A stretch of 64,000 nucleotides of DNA from the NCBI RefSeq assembly GCF_946885955.1, contig NZ_CAMPHI010000019.1, positions 1-64,000 on the forward strand. The letters are read 5' to 3'. The stretch comes from an uncultured Pseudomonas sp. (GTDB lineage Bacteria; Pseudomonadota; Gammaproteobacteria; Pseudomonadales; Pseudomonadaceae). Below the pieces are notes generated by a model. That model made no database searches and was not told the origin of the DNA. It saw only the letters and a program-made list of their open reading frames with translations. A program made the translations under genes and the position numbers. Below, piece by piece: positions 7,737 to 16,114 of the stretch (positions are counted from its first letter, which is position 1; every line of letters begins with the position of its first letter).

Positions 7737-8528
7737 ATGAACGCCTACTGGTACTGCCTCGCCGGCATCGTGCAACGCGAATGGCTGCGCTTCGTGCTGC
7801 AACGCTCGCGCTTTCTCAGCGCCCTGGTGCGTCCGCTGCTGTGGCTGCTGGTGTTCGCCGCCGGCTTTCGCGCCGCGCTGGGCATCGCCATCATCGCGCC
7901 CTACGACACCTACATCACCTACGAGACCTACATAGTCCCGGGGCTGGCCTGCATGATCCTGCTGTTCAACGGCATGCAAGGCTCGCTGTCGATGGTCTAC
8001 GACCGCGAAATGGGCAGCATGCGCGTGCTGCTGACCAGCCCTTTGCCGCGAGGGTTTCTGCTCGCCGGCAAGCTGCTGGCGATCGCCCTGATTTCGTTGC
8101 TACAGGTTTACGCCTTTCTCGCCATCGCCTGGTTTTACGGGGTGCAGCCGCCAGTCTGGGGCCTACTCGCCGCCCTGCCGGCGCTGCTGCTGGTGGCCCT
8201 GCTACTGAGCGCCCTGGGCCTGTTGCTGTCGAACGGCATCCGCCAGTTGGAGAACTTCGCCGGGGTGATGAACTTCGTGATCTTCCCGCTGTTTTTCCTC
8301 TCCTCGGCGCTCTACCCGCTGTGGAAGATGCGCGAGGCCAGCGAATGGCTGTATTGGCTATGTGCGCTCAACCCGTTCAGCCATGCGGTGGAGCTGGTGC
8401 GCTATGCCCTCTACCAGCGCCTGAATCTCAGCGCACTGCTGGTGTGCCTGGGCCTGACCGCACTGTTCGCGGTGCTCGCGGTGCTGACCTTCAACCCGCA
8501 GCACGCCGCCCTGCGGCGCGCCAGCTAA
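7737..8528 (+). CDS. ABC-2 type permease, alcohol-associated (PedC-like)
   Basis: The protein has 263 residues and about six membrane segments. The ABC-2 signature is clear: ETYIVPGLACMILLFNGM, then SMVYDREMGSMRVLLTSPLPR, and near the end LNPFSHAVELVRYALY. It forms the membrane part of the transporter with the ATPase encoded upstream. Related permeases are found in phenylethanol/alcohol (ped) gene clusters. The start at 7737 is chosen because it begins just before the first membrane segment; the longer frame upstream contains proline- and alanine-rich non-coding sequence. Export of an alcohol-related compound is inferred from family context only. Confidence 0.88.
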   Translation: MNAYWYCLAGIVQREWLRFVLQRSRFLSALVRPLLWLLVFAAGFRAALGIAIIAPYDTYITYETYIVPGLACMILLFNGMQGSLSMVYDREMGSMRVLLTSPLPRGFLLAGKLLAIALISLLQVYAFLAIAWFYGVQPPVWGLLAALPALLLVALLLSALGLLLSNGIRQLENFAGVMNFVIFPLFFLSSALYPLWKMREASEWLYWLCALNPFSHAVELVRYALYQRLNLSALLVCLGLTALFAVLAVLTFNPQHAALRRAS

Positions 8529-8564
8529 GTCCATTCGCGGCTAACAGGCCGTTGAAAACTACCT

Positions 8565-8613
8565 GCTAAAGCCCCCTCCTACAAAAACCATACCCCGTGG
8601 GAGGGGCTTTAGC
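8565..8613. repeat. Hairpin element gctaaagccccctcc / gggaggggctttagc
   Basis: A long near-perfect inverted repeat follows the permease gene. A neighbouring ggctaacaggccgttgaaaa motif recurs at 25376-25395. It may end the permease transcript, but there is no U tract. Confidence 0.6.
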
Positions 8614-8618
8614 CGCGA

Positions 8619-8651
8619 ACATTGGTTCGCGCCTCTACTACTTTGGTACTG
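8619..8651 (+). promoter_or_regulatory. Putative AgmR-type paired operator ahead of the CXXCW gene
   Basis: CATTGG at 8620-8625 and CTTTGG at 8641-8646 are 21 bp apart, with TACTACTTTGGTACT around the second. It is located about 95 bp before the start at 8744. Confidence 0.42.
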
Positions 8652-8743
8652 CTTTTACTCTCCATCGTAGAATTTCCAAAGCCTCGCTATTGGCCTGTAA
8701 TACCTCCATAAAAAGAACCGCTACTTAAGCGAGGAGGTATCAG

Positions 8744-9292
8744 GTGGCAATGCGACCCGCGTTATCCGTGATCCACGGCCTGCTGGGACTGGCCCTGACC
8801 TGTATCGCCCATGCCGAACCGCCGCTGTTTTCCGCCGACGGCTACCGCATCGACCATTACCGCAGCCCGACCCCGACGCACAACGACGACGCCCGCCCGC
8901 TCGACACCCCATCCCTGCAGCGCCTGCTGATCGAACAACCCCATGCACGCTTGATCGACGTCTACCGGCGCCCCTGGCGGCATGGCCAGTTCATCGAAGA
9001 CGAAGTCCACGCCAACCTGCCGGACAGCCTGTGGCTGGCCAATACCGGCGATGGCGAACTGGACGCGCAATGGCAGGCCTACTTCTATCATCACCTGCAG
9101 CAGGCCAGCCATGGCGACAAAGGCTGGCCGTTGGTGTTCTACTGCCGCGCCGATTGCTGGCTCGGCTGGAACGCGGCGAAACGCGCCCATGCCATGGGCT
9201 ATAACAACCTCTACTGGTACCGCGATGGCATCGATGGCTGGCAACAGGCCGGCTTGCCATTGATTCCGGCACAACCGGCGGCCCTGCCCTGA
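8744..9292 (+). CDS. PQQ-dependent catabolism-associated CXXCW motif protein
   Basis: The product has 182 residues with a signal peptide (RPALSVIHGLLGLALTCIAHA) and a rhodanese-like fold. The hallmark is FYCRADCWLGWNAAKRA near residue 135, with two cysteines followed by tryptophan, together with YNNLYWYRDGIDGW. The family is restricted to PQQ alcohol dehydrogenase loci; a thiol or sulfur relay role alongside the SoxYZ-like carrier is inferred. A GTG start at 8744 lies at ideal distance from gaggaggt (8731-8738); the ATG at 8750 is the alternative. The paired CTTTGG motif lies upstream, so this gene may have its own promoter. Confidence 0.85.
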   Translation: MAMRPALSVIHGLLGLALTCIAHAEPPLFSADGYRIDHYRSPTPTHNDDARPLDTPSLQRLLIEQPHARLIDVYRRPWRHGQFIEDEVHANLPDSLWLANTGDGELDAQWQAYFYHHLQQASHGDKGWPLVFYCRADCWLGWNAAKRAHAMGYNNLYWYRDGIDGWQQAGLPLIPAQPAALP

Positions 9293-9367
9293 TAGCCTGC
9301 CCTGACAAAAGACTCTTTGCCGACGGCTGGAAGCCACGCCAGAATTAAAATAATGAGGTGAGCGACC

Positions 9368-10033
9368 ATGTACAAAATTCTGATTGCCGACGACCATCCG
9401 CTGTTCCGCGAAGCGATCCACAACGTCATCTGTGACGGCTTCGAAGGCAGCGAAATCCTCGAAACCGCGGACCTCGACAGCGCCCTGGCCCTGACCCTGG
9501 AACACGACGACCTCGACCTGATCCTGCTCGACCTGAACATGCCCGGCATGCATGGCCTCAACGGCCTGATGCAACTGCGCAACGAGGCGCCGACCATCCC
9601 GGTGGTGATCGTCTCCGCCGAGCAGGACAAACAAGTCGTGCTGCAGGCCATCACCTATGGCGCCGTGGGTTTCATCACCAAATCATCGCCGCGTGCGCAG
9701 ATGACCGACGCGATCCAGCAGATCCTCAACGGCAACGTCTACCTGCCGCCGGACATCATCCGCACCCAGGGTAATACCTCGCGGCGCAGCCACCCGGAAA
9801 ACCCGAGCATCTCCGCCGAACTGCTGCAGGCCCTGACCCGCAAGCAGCTGCTGGTGTTGGAGCGCATGACCAAGGGCGAATCCAACAAACAGATCGCCTA
9901 CAGCCTGGATATCGCCGAAACCACGGTCAAAGCCCACGTTTCGGCGATCCTACGCAAGCTCAACGTGCACAACCGGGTGCAGGCGATCCTCTCGGCCGGC
10001 GATATCGACTTCGCCGCCTACCTGCGCCGCTGA
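9368..10033 (+). CDS. agmR: LuxR-family response regulator AgmR (ErbR/ExaE/PedR1 type)
   Basis: This 221-residue response regulator has a receiver domain (DD at 8-9, phosphoacceptor Asp55 in [10 protein letters not shown], conserved lysine in FITKSSP) and a C-terminal LuxR-type helix-turn-helix ([20 protein letters not shown]). Length and sequence match AgmR/ErbR, which activates PQQ and ethanol oxidation genes in Pseudomonas. It lies directly downstream of the ped-type operon and close to nahK (the ErcS' type kinase), as expected. No paired CTTTGG motif is visible immediately ahead of it. The start at 9368 follows tgaggtg. It probably governs the operators listed here; this is inference. Confidence 0.88.
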   Translation: MYKILIADDHPLFREAIHNVICDGFEGSEILETADLDSALALTLEHDDLDLILLDLNMPGMHGLNGLMQLRNEAPTIPVVIVSAEQDKQVVLQAITYGAVGFITKSSPRAQMTDAIQQILNGNVYLPPDIIRTQGNTSRRSHPENPSISAELLQALTRKQLLVLERMTKGESNKQIAYSLDIAETTVKAHVSAILRKLNVHNRVQAILSAGDIDFAAYLRR

Positions 10034-10074
10034 GCATTGTGTTAGAACGGCGGCTTTGCGACCTGGAGTCCGCC

Positions 10075-10494
10075 ATGCATATCCGCTCCTTCCGACTGAC
10101 CGACGAGACGGCCGTTATCGATCTGTGGCAACGCTGCGAATTGATCCGGCCATGGAACGACCCGCACAAGGACATCCAGCGCAAGCTCAAGGTGCAGCCT
10201 GAGCTGTTTCTGCTCGGCGAGATCGACGACAAGGTGGTGGCCTCGGTGATGGCCGGTTTCGACGGCCACCGCGGCTGGGTCAACTACCTGGCGGTATGTC
10301 CCACCCAGCGCCGCCTCGGCCTGGGCCGCCAGCTGATGGAAGAAGTAGAACGCCGCCTCACCGCCCTCGGCTGCCCCAAACTGAACCTGCAGGTGCGTAG
10401 CGATAACCAGGCCGTGCTGAGCTTCTACCGCAACCTCGGATACCAGGTGGATGAGGTGGTCAGCCTGGGCAAGCGCTTGATTGCCGATGTTTGA
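10075..10494 (+). CDS. GNAT family acetyltransferase (YpeA-like)
   Basis: The protein has 139 residues. It shows the GNAT acetyl-CoA pyrophosphate loop as QRRLGLGRQLM (motif A) and the final NQAVLSFYRNLGYQVDEV segment (motif B). It resembles YpeA: it begins MHIRSFRLTDETAVIDLW and contains CELIRPWNDPHKDI. The substrate is unknown. It begins about 41 bp after agmR and may be cotranscribed. The start at 10075 is at the conserved N terminus. Confidence 0.85.
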   Translation: MHIRSFRLTDETAVIDLWQRCELIRPWNDPHKDIQRKLKVQPELFLLGEIDDKVVASVMAGFDGHRGWVNYLAVCPTQRRLGLGRQLMEEVERRLTALGCPKLNLQVRSDNQAVLSFYRNLGYQVDEVVSLGKRLIADV

Positions 10495-10587
10495 GGCTGG
10501 ATGAAAAAAGCTGATTCCGATACCGAACTGTCCAAGTCATAGACGCGTCGAATTGCGCGCGTTCATTCATCCCCGCAAAAGAAAACC

Positions 10588-10869
10588 ATGTTCAATTATT
10601 TAAAGATCTTTAGCTGGTTTCTCTTCACCTTCGCCATCGTCGGCCTCGGCGCCATGGCATTTTTTGACGTTGATCCCGGGATTGGCAGCAAAACCCAAGC
10701 ACTCGTATTGATGACCTTGTAGACAGCTATCTCGTCCGTGCTGTTAGCGGGTTTCAAGCTCTATAACGCCGGCAAAATCGGCCGAAACACGCTTTTATAC
10801 GGCGGCTGGGGATTGATACTGCTGCTGCTCGTAGCCGGTCAGGTCTGGATCAATCTCGATATTGCGTAG
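10588..10869 (+). pseudogene. Small three-helix membrane protein interrupted by an amber codon
   Basis: The frame opens MFNYLKIFSWFLFTFAIVGL, runs to a TAG at 10720-10722 (codon 45), and continues in the same frame as SSVLLAGFKLYNAGKIGRN and LLYGGWGLILLLLVAGQVW to a TAG at 10867-10869. Read through, it would be a 93-residue protein with about three membrane helices. The change CAG to TAG would explain the stop. I do not recognise the family. The hydrophobic pattern on both sides of the stop supports one disrupted gene rather than two ORFs. Confidence 0.55.
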
Positions 10870-10876
10870 CATGCGG

Positions 10877-10990
10877 CCCGTAGGATGCGGTTGAGCGCAG
10901 CGATACCCATCGGCGGTCGATGAGTCACCACCTCCCCCAGCCTCCAACAGCTTGTGATGGGTATCGCTGCGCTCAACGCCATCCTACGGG
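10877..10990. repeat. REP/BIME palindrome, left copy beside RAYT
   Basis: Outer arms cccgtaggatgcggttgagc and gctcaacgccatcctacggg enclose inner arms cagcgatacccatc/gatgggtatcgctg. A second, nearly identical copy lies at 11748-11859, so the two bracket the transposase gene. Confidence 0.88.
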
Positions 10991-11165
10991 TGGTTGCAAC
11001 GTAATCCCGAGCCCCTAGGATCGGTTAGGCGCCCACCGATCTGCGGGCAGCCACAAAACTAAACGCGCCGTAACCCATCGTCGATTTATCCATCACCGCG
11101 GCTCGATGGTATTTCCTTGTCACCCGCTAAACTCTCTGCGTACTTCTCTGCAAAGGAATGCAGGC

Positions 11166-11693
11166 ATGACCGCTTACCGCCGCGACTGGACGCCGGGCGC
11201 CACCTGGTTCTTTACTCTCAACCTGGCCGAACGCCAACGCGACTTGCTGACCACGCAAATCGACCTATTGCGCGTCAGCTTTGCCAGGGTGATGCAGCGG
11301 CATCCGTGGCGGATCGATGCGATCGTCATCCTCCCCGATCACCGGCATGCCCTGTGCACGCTGCCACCTGACGATGCGGACTTTGCGCTGCGCTGGCGGC
11401 TGATCAAAACCGGTTTCTCCCGTGCCCTGCCCCGTAACGAACGGATCGGCGCCAGCCGCCTGGGCAGAGGCGAACGCGGTATCTGGCAGCGGCGCTATTG
11501 GGAGCATCGCATTCGCGACGATCGAGACTTCGCCCGGCACGTCGACTACATCCATAACAACCCGCGCAAACATGGACATGTACAACGGCTCGCGGACTGG
11601 CCGTGGTCGTCCTTTCATCGGTATGTACAGGCGGGATTGTTGCCCGAAGATTGGGGCGGAGGCGATGACCCGGATAGGGGATATGGTGAGTAG
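11166..11693 (+). CDS. REP-associated tyrosine transposase (RAYT)
   Basis: The protein has 175 residues of the IS200/Y1 HUH nuclease superfamily. The metal-binding HxH is H59-R-H61 in ILPDHRHALCTLP, and the likely catalytic tyrosine is Y129 in HVDYIHNNPRKHG. The IWQRRYWEHRIRDD segment is characteristic of RAYTs. These domesticated single-copy transposases act on REP/BIME palindromes, and both flanking copies are present here (10877-10990, 11748-11859). An in-frame ATG 60 bases upstream would add sequence that does not look like this family, so 11166 is chosen. It has inserted between the agmR region and nahK. Confidence 0.9.
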   Translation: MTAYRRDWTPGATWFFTLNLAERQRDLLTTQIDLLRVSFARVMQRHPWRIDAIVILPDHRHALCTLPPDDADFALRWRLIKTGFSRALPRNERIGASRLGRGERGIWQRRYWEHRIRDDRDFARHVDYIHNNPRKHGHVQRLADWPWSSFHRYVQAGLLPEDWGGGDDPDRGYGE

Positions 11694-11747
11694 AAAACGA
11701 ACGGGATAAGCGTGTACCGCTAAGGCTGCAGCTGTCCTTGTGCTTTT

Positions 11748-11859
11748 CGTAGGATGCGGTTGAGCGCAGCGATACCCATCGGCGTTCGATGAGTCACCAC
11801 CCTCCCTTGCCTCCAACAGCTTGTGATGGGTATCGCTTCGCTCAACGCCATCCTACGGG
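11748..11859. repeat. REP/BIME palindrome, right copy beside RAYT
   Basis: It has the same arms as the left copy (cgtaggatgcggttgagcgc ... cgctcaacgccatcctacg). Similarity extends past the palindrome into gcaacgtaatccc in both copies. The right flank stops 17 bp short of the nahK stop codon. Confidence 0.88.
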
Positions 11860-11876
11860 TGATAGCAACGTAATCC

Positions 11877-14516
11877 CTAGCCCGCCCCTCGCTCCAGTAA
11901 ATGACTCATCGCTGTCTTCAGCTTCATCGGCCGTACCGGCTTATGCATCAAGGTATGGCCGAGCTCGCGCATCTGCTGTTTCAGTTCGTTGCTGTAGTTG
12001 GCGGTGATCATCAGTGCCGGTAGCGGTGTGCTGCGCCGGGCGTTGATCAGGGCGACGGCGTCGACGCCGTTGTGGCCGTCGTCGAGGTGGTAGTCGGCGA
12101 TCAGCAGATCGGCGTCGGCGTGGTAGTTGTCGACCTGGCGCGCCAGGTCTTCTTCCGATAGCGCGGTGACCACCTGGCAACCCCAGGCTTCGAGCAAGGT
12201 GCGCATGCCGGCGCAGATCGCCGCGTCGTTATCCAGTACCCAGATGCGCGAGCCGCTGAGGCGTTCGAGCAACAGGTCAGGCGTCTCGTGCACCACCCGG
12301 GCGCGCGGCGCGCGGGTGGTCAGCGGCACTTCCACGGCGAACATCGAGCCGCGCCCCAGTTGCGAACGGACGTGGATACGGTGGCCGAGCATACGCGCGA
12401 TCTTATCGACGATCGCCAGGCCCAGGCCGAGGCCGCGGTCCTGCTTGCGGTGGGTGACGTCGCCACGTTTGAACTCCTGGAATATCTCGCCGAGCTTGTT
12501 CTCGGCGATGCCGATGCCGGTATCCCAGACCTCGATCGACAAACTCTGCCGACGCCTGCGGCAACCGAGCAGGATGCGCCCGCTGGTGGTGTAGCGAATG
12601 GCGTTGCTGAGCAGGTTGCGCAGAATCCGCGCGAGCAGCTGGATATCGCTGCGTACCAGTGCCGAGCTGGGGATGAAGTCCAGGCGCAGGCCTTCGCTGC
12701 CGGCGATCTGGTGGTATTCGGCGGCGAGGTTTTCCAGCAGCTCGCTGACCGCGAAGGGTGCGATGTCCGGCTTGATCAGCCCAGCATCGAGCTTGGAGAT
12801 ATCCACCAGGGTGCCGAGCAGACTTTCCACGTCCTCCAGGGAATTGCTGACGTTGCGCACCAGGCCGGCGTTGCCGGCCAGCTCGCGTTTCTCCAGCAGC
12901 GCACTGGTGAACAGGCGCGCGGCGTTCAACGGTTGCAACAGGTCATGGCTGACCGCGGCGAGGAATTTGGTTTTCGACAGGTTGGCCTGCTCGGCCTCGC
13001 CCTTGGCTTCGCGCAAGCGTGCTTCCATCTGCGTGCGCTCGTCGATTTCGCGGCGCAGCTGCTGGTTGACCGTGGTCAGTTCGGCGGTGCGTTCGCGCAC
13101 CCGTTGTTCCAGATGCTGATAGGCCTGATGCAGCGCTTCGGCGGTGCGTCGGCGCTCGGTGATATCGCGGATCAGCACAAAGATGCCGACTACTTCGCCG
13201 CTGGCCTGCCGGTTCGGCACGTAGGAACGCAACATGTAGCGTTCCTGGCCGCTGTGGTTGGTTTCGGCGACGTCGAAGGTCACGCTCTCGCCGGACAAGG
13301 CCCGTTCGATATAGGGCTCCAGGCGCCGGCAATGGTCCTCGCTGTGCACCTCGCGCAGGCTCTGGCCGAGCATCGCGCCGCGCGGCCAGCAGTACCATTC
13401 CTCGTAGACCTTGTTGGTGAACTCGTAGACCAGGTCGGCATTCAGGTAGGCGATCAGTGCCGGCACATGGTCGGTGATCAGGCGGATCCAGCGCTCGCTT
13501 TCGCTCAGCGCTTCGGCGTGCCGGTAGCGCTCGGTGATGTCGGTGAAGGTGTTGACGAAGCCGCCAGTGGGCAACGCATGGGTGCGCACTTCGAGCATGC
13601 GGCCGTCGAACAGGCGCAGCTCCAGTTCTTCGATTGGCCGGCCGTTGGCGTCGCGGCTGGCGGGGGTCAACAGGGCCATTTCGCTGTCGGCCATCACTTC
13701 GGCGAACGGCCGGTGCGCGTTGATCGGCGCCAGGCCGCAGAGGTCGAGGAAGCGGTGGTTCCACAACTCCAGGGTGCCTTCGGCGTTGACCATCGCCATG
13801 CCCTGGGACAGGTTGTCGACGGCGCGCTGCAGCAGCCGCGACTTCTGCGCCAGAGCCTGCTCGCGGCGCTGGGTTTCGTTGAGTTTGACCTCGGTGATAT
13901 CGGTATAGAGGATCACCAGGCCGCCCTCGCGGGTCGGTCGCTCGCTGACCTGCACCCAGCGTCCGTCGCGCAGGCGGTAGAGCATCTGCTCACCTTCCTT
14001 GCTGCGCTGTTCCTCGACCACCAGGCCGGTGCTGATGCTCAGGCGTTTTATTTCCGCCAGGCGGGTGCCGGCGCTGATGCGCGCGCGGCTATGGGCCCAG
14101 AACGATTTGAAGTGGCTGTTGAACAGGACGATGCGCTGTTCGCGGTCGAACAGCACGAAGCCGTCGGAAATGCTCTCGATGGCGTCGATCAGGTGCTGGT
14201 GCGCGGTTTCCGCGCGCAGACGCGCGTCGCTGAGCAACTGGTTGCTGGATTTCAGCTCGGCCATCGCCTGGTTCAGCGCGTCGGTGCGTTCGCGCACCTG
14301 CTCGGCGAGCACCACCGAATGCTGGAACGCGGCATAGGCGTCGTCGCCGCGCGAGTGCACCGATTCGACCCGTTCGATCAGCGCGGCGTTGATCCGCTTA
14401 AGCTTGAGGTTTTCCTTTTCCAGCGCCTGGCAACGGGCGTGCAGCTCGACGGTATCAACCCCGGCCAGGTCGGCCGATGGCGACTCCGGTGAAGGTCTGG
14501 TTGATGTGCATACCAT
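11877..14516 (-). CDS. nahK: Hybrid sensor histidine kinase NahK (ErcS'-type)
   Basis: This 879-residue soluble hybrid kinase has an N-terminal coiled coil (about 25-105), three PAS domains (about 105-210, 225-330 and 340-455), and a second coiled coil. HisKA follows with phosphoacceptor His524 in AAVSHDLLQPLN, then an ATPase domain (NLLSNAIRYT, DTGIGI, GLGLGLAI) and a receiver with Asp808 in LLIADYHLDD. Its architecture and its position next to the NO-sensing FIST gene and agmR match NahK/ErcS' (PA1976 type). In P. aeruginosa NahK is controlled by NosP and feeds biofilm and c-di-GMP signalling; ErcS' is also tied to ethanol oxidation control. The ATG at 14516 overlaps nosP by 62 bases; a downstream start is possible. 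Confidence 0.88.
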   Translation of the reverse strand: MVCTSTRPSPESPSADLAGVDTVELHARCQALEKENLKLKRINAALIERVESVHSRGDDAYAAFQHSVVLAEQVRERTDALNQAMAELKSSNQLLSDARLRAETAHQHLIDAIESISDGFVLFDREQRIVLFNSHFKSFWAHSRARISAGTRLAEIKRLSISTGLVVEEQRSKEGEQMLYRLRDGRWVQVSERPTREGGLVILYTDITEVKLNETQRREQALAQKSRLLQRAVDNLSQGMAMVNAEGTLELWNHRFLDLCGLAPINAHRPFAEVMADSEMALLTPASRDANGRPIEELELRLFDGRMLEVRTHALPTGGFVNTFTDITERYRHAEALSESERWIRLITDHVPALIAYLNADLVYEFTNKVYEEWYCWPRGAMLGQSLREVHSEDHCRRLEPYIERALSGESVTFDVAETNHSGQERYMLRSYVPNRQASGEVVGIFVLIRDITERRRTAEALHQAYQHLEQRVRERTAELTTVNQQLRREIDERTQMEARLREAKGEAEQANLSKTKFLAAVSHDLLQPLNAARLFTSALLEKRELAGNAGLVRNVSNSLEDVESLLGTLVDISKLDAGLIKPDIAPFAVSELLENLAAEYHQIAGSEGLRLDFIPSSALVRSDIQLLARILRNLLSNAIRYTTSGRILLGCRRRRQSLSIEVWDTGIGIAENKLGEIFQEFKRGDVTHRKQDRGLGLGLAIVDKIARMLGHRIHVRSQLGRGSMFAVEVPLTTRAPRARVVHETPDLLLERLSGSRIWVLDNDAAICAGMRTLLEAWGCQVVTALSEEDLARQVDNYHADADLLIADYHLDDGHNGVDAVALINARRSTPLPALMITANYSNELKQQMRELGHTLMHKPVRPMKLKTAMSHLLERGAG

Positions 14517-15609
14517 TGAACTGCTCTCCGTAGGTGTTGAACCCTATGACTGGCTGGTTACGCAGAAACGCCGAGACCGGCTCGACACCGCCCTGGTCTT
14601 CGATTTCCAGGCGGCGCAGAAAACAGTCGCAGCCGATGGTCAGCAGCAAGGGCCCGAGCCGCTCGCGCAGACCGGTGAACACCTGTTCCAGGTTCGGCAA
14701 CAACGGCCCTGGACGCATGGCGGTGAGTACGATGCCGTTCTCCACCGCACAGTAGAACGTCAGGCTCAGGTCCTCGTTGACCCGCTGGATCGAGCGCACG
14801 TAGTACTGCTCGCTGATCCGCACGGCCAGCGGATGGGCGGCGAATACCCGGTGGTCCAGCGCCTCCAGCGGCACGCCGATCAACTCGGCGTACTCCTGCG
14901 CGGCCGGCGCCGCGTTCAACTCATAGACCCGTCGACCGGCGCTGTCGGCGCGGGTCACCACCAGCTTGTCGGCGCAGGGCTGGATGTGGTGGGTGCTGAA
15001 CACTTCGAAATCCAGCCAGGTATTGAACAGCACCACCACCGCCGCGCCGGTATGGAACTCGCCGCCGTAGTAGACGTGGGTGTGGGTCAGGTGATTATCG
15101 TCGCCGGCCGAACCGCCGAAGTGCGGGATGCTGCCCAGGGCCGCGCTGAGCGCGCCGAGCACCACTTCCTCGCGGCTGGACAGGCCGTCGAGCAGGGTCA
15201 GGGCGAAGCTGTGGCCCTTGATCGAGGCCAGTTCGTTGGCGCGACAGTCCTTGACCAGACGCTCGACCAGTTGCTGGGCGTCGATCAGGCTGAAGCGTTC
15301 CATTTCGTCGATCAGGCCACTGGCGATGGAGAAACTGCGGTGGTCGAAGCCCACCGCGCTGACGCAGCCACGGCCATAGCCGTGGGGGGTGATTTCCCCG
15401 GCCGTGGTGCAACCGACCAGGTTGATCCCGCCAAAGTGCGACTCCAGCGCCTCGCCGAGCCGTTGCAGGTCATAGGCGGCGGAGCAGAAAAACAGCACGA
15501 AGCCCAGGTGCGGGTGGATCAGCTGGCGCGCCAGTTCCTGCGCCACCAGCTCGACGTCGGCGGCGCTCGATGTGGCGGTGATCACGCCTTCCGTCTGCCC
15601 TTGCTGCAT
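14455..15609 (-). CDS. nosP: FIST-domain nitric oxide sensing protein NosP
   Basis: The product has 384 residues, with an N-terminal FIST domain (GFVLFFCSAAYDL, NLVGCTTAGEITPHGY, FGGSAGDD) and a C-terminal FIST_C domain (IGCDCFLRRLE, GFNTYGEQFNGMHINQTF). FIST proteins are small-ligand sensors; in P. aeruginosa the homologue beside nahK is the haem-based NO sensor NosP that inhibits NahK. Gene order nosP-nahK is kept here. The start at 15609 (MQQGQTEGVITATSS) is preferred over an upstream in-frame ATG that adds 24 unrelated residues. The stop lies inside nahK, consistent with coupled translation. Confidence 0.87.
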   Translation of the reverse strand: MQQGQTEGVITATSSAADVELVAQELARQLIHPHLGFVLFFCSAAYDLQRLGEALESHFGGINLVGCTTAGEITPHGYGRGCVSAVGFDHRSFSIASGLIDEMERFSLIDAQQLVERLVKDCRANELASIKGHSFALTLLDGLSSREEVVLGALSAALGSIPHFGGSAGDDNHLTHTHVYYGGEFHTGAAVVVLFNTWLDFEVFSTHHIQPCADKLVVTRADSAGRRVYELNAAPAAQEYAELIGVPLEALDHRVFAAHPLAVRISEQYYVRSIQRVNEDLSLTFYCAVENGIVLTAMRPGPLLPNLEQVFTGLRERLGPLLLTIGCDCFLRRLEIEDQGGVEPVSAFLRNQPVIGFNTYGEQFNGMHINQTFTGVAIGRPGRG

Positions 15610-15734
15610 AGATCGCCCCGTAAAAAAACCTAACTTTCCGAGATCGATTTTACGAAGCTTGCCGTACGCGCCCCATGCCACTTGAGTAGCGCCGGTCTAG
15701 TCCCTAAGTAGCACGACCGCGGAAGCTGGCCCTG

Positions 15735-15827
15735 TCACAGGCAGCGCATCAGGAAAATCGGCAGAGCCGCGAACAACAGCGTCATCGGCGACAGGATCAG
15801 CAGTAAATCCAGGCTGTGGAGTTCCAT
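15735..15827 (-). CDS. Possible 30-residue membrane peptide
   Basis: The reading frame MELHSLDLLLILSP.. forms a single hydrophobic helix and ends LMRCL. A good ribosome site (gcgaggtgaat) precedes the ATG at 15827. Short single-helix proteins of this kind are often real and missed. I do not recognise a family. It lies alone between the porin terminator and nosP, in the same orientation as both. Confidence 0.4.
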   Translation of the reverse strand: MELHSLDLLLILSPMTLLFAALPIFLMRCL

Positions 15828-15948
15828 ATTCACCTCGCAAAAAAGACCAGAGTGAGTTGCCATCGCAGATCCGGCCTCGGAGCGGCAAAGTCCACGACTC
15901 CTAGGACGGACATGCCGAAGGCTGGTCCGTCATCCGCATGCCAGTTCC

Positions 15949-16020
15949 GTAGATGAAATCCGGGAGCGATTGGCCAGGCTCTGGATTTCCCCGGATTACG
16001 CCTAGGCTTATCCAGGCTAC
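15949..16020. repeat. Decayed REP-like palindrome
   Basis: It begins gtagatgaaatccggga and ends ggcttatccaggctac, with gattccccggatta-type inner sequence. The arms pair imperfectly. It is related to the elements at 192-280 and 54000-54068. Confidence 0.5.
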
Positions 16021-16061
16021 GAAGAGCGAGGCCCAACATTGGATCGCCCATACCTGCCGGA

Positions 16062-16101
16062 CAAAAAAATGCCGCTCACCTGAACCAAGTGAACGGCATT
16101 C
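16062..16101 (-). terminator. Intrinsic terminator of the porin gene
   Basis: Read on the minus strand, gaatgccgttcac pairs with gtgagcggcatt and is followed by a run of seven T. It begins about 14 bases past the porin stop. Confidence 0.7.
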
Positions 16102-16114
16102 GGCGCCAGCGTGC

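Noticed and set aside
12288..14492. Long plus-strand frame (734 codons) opposite nahK
   Set aside because: It is the complement of a histidine kinase gene with all expected motifs; the frame is an effect of high G+C codon bias and has no ribosome site or known domain.
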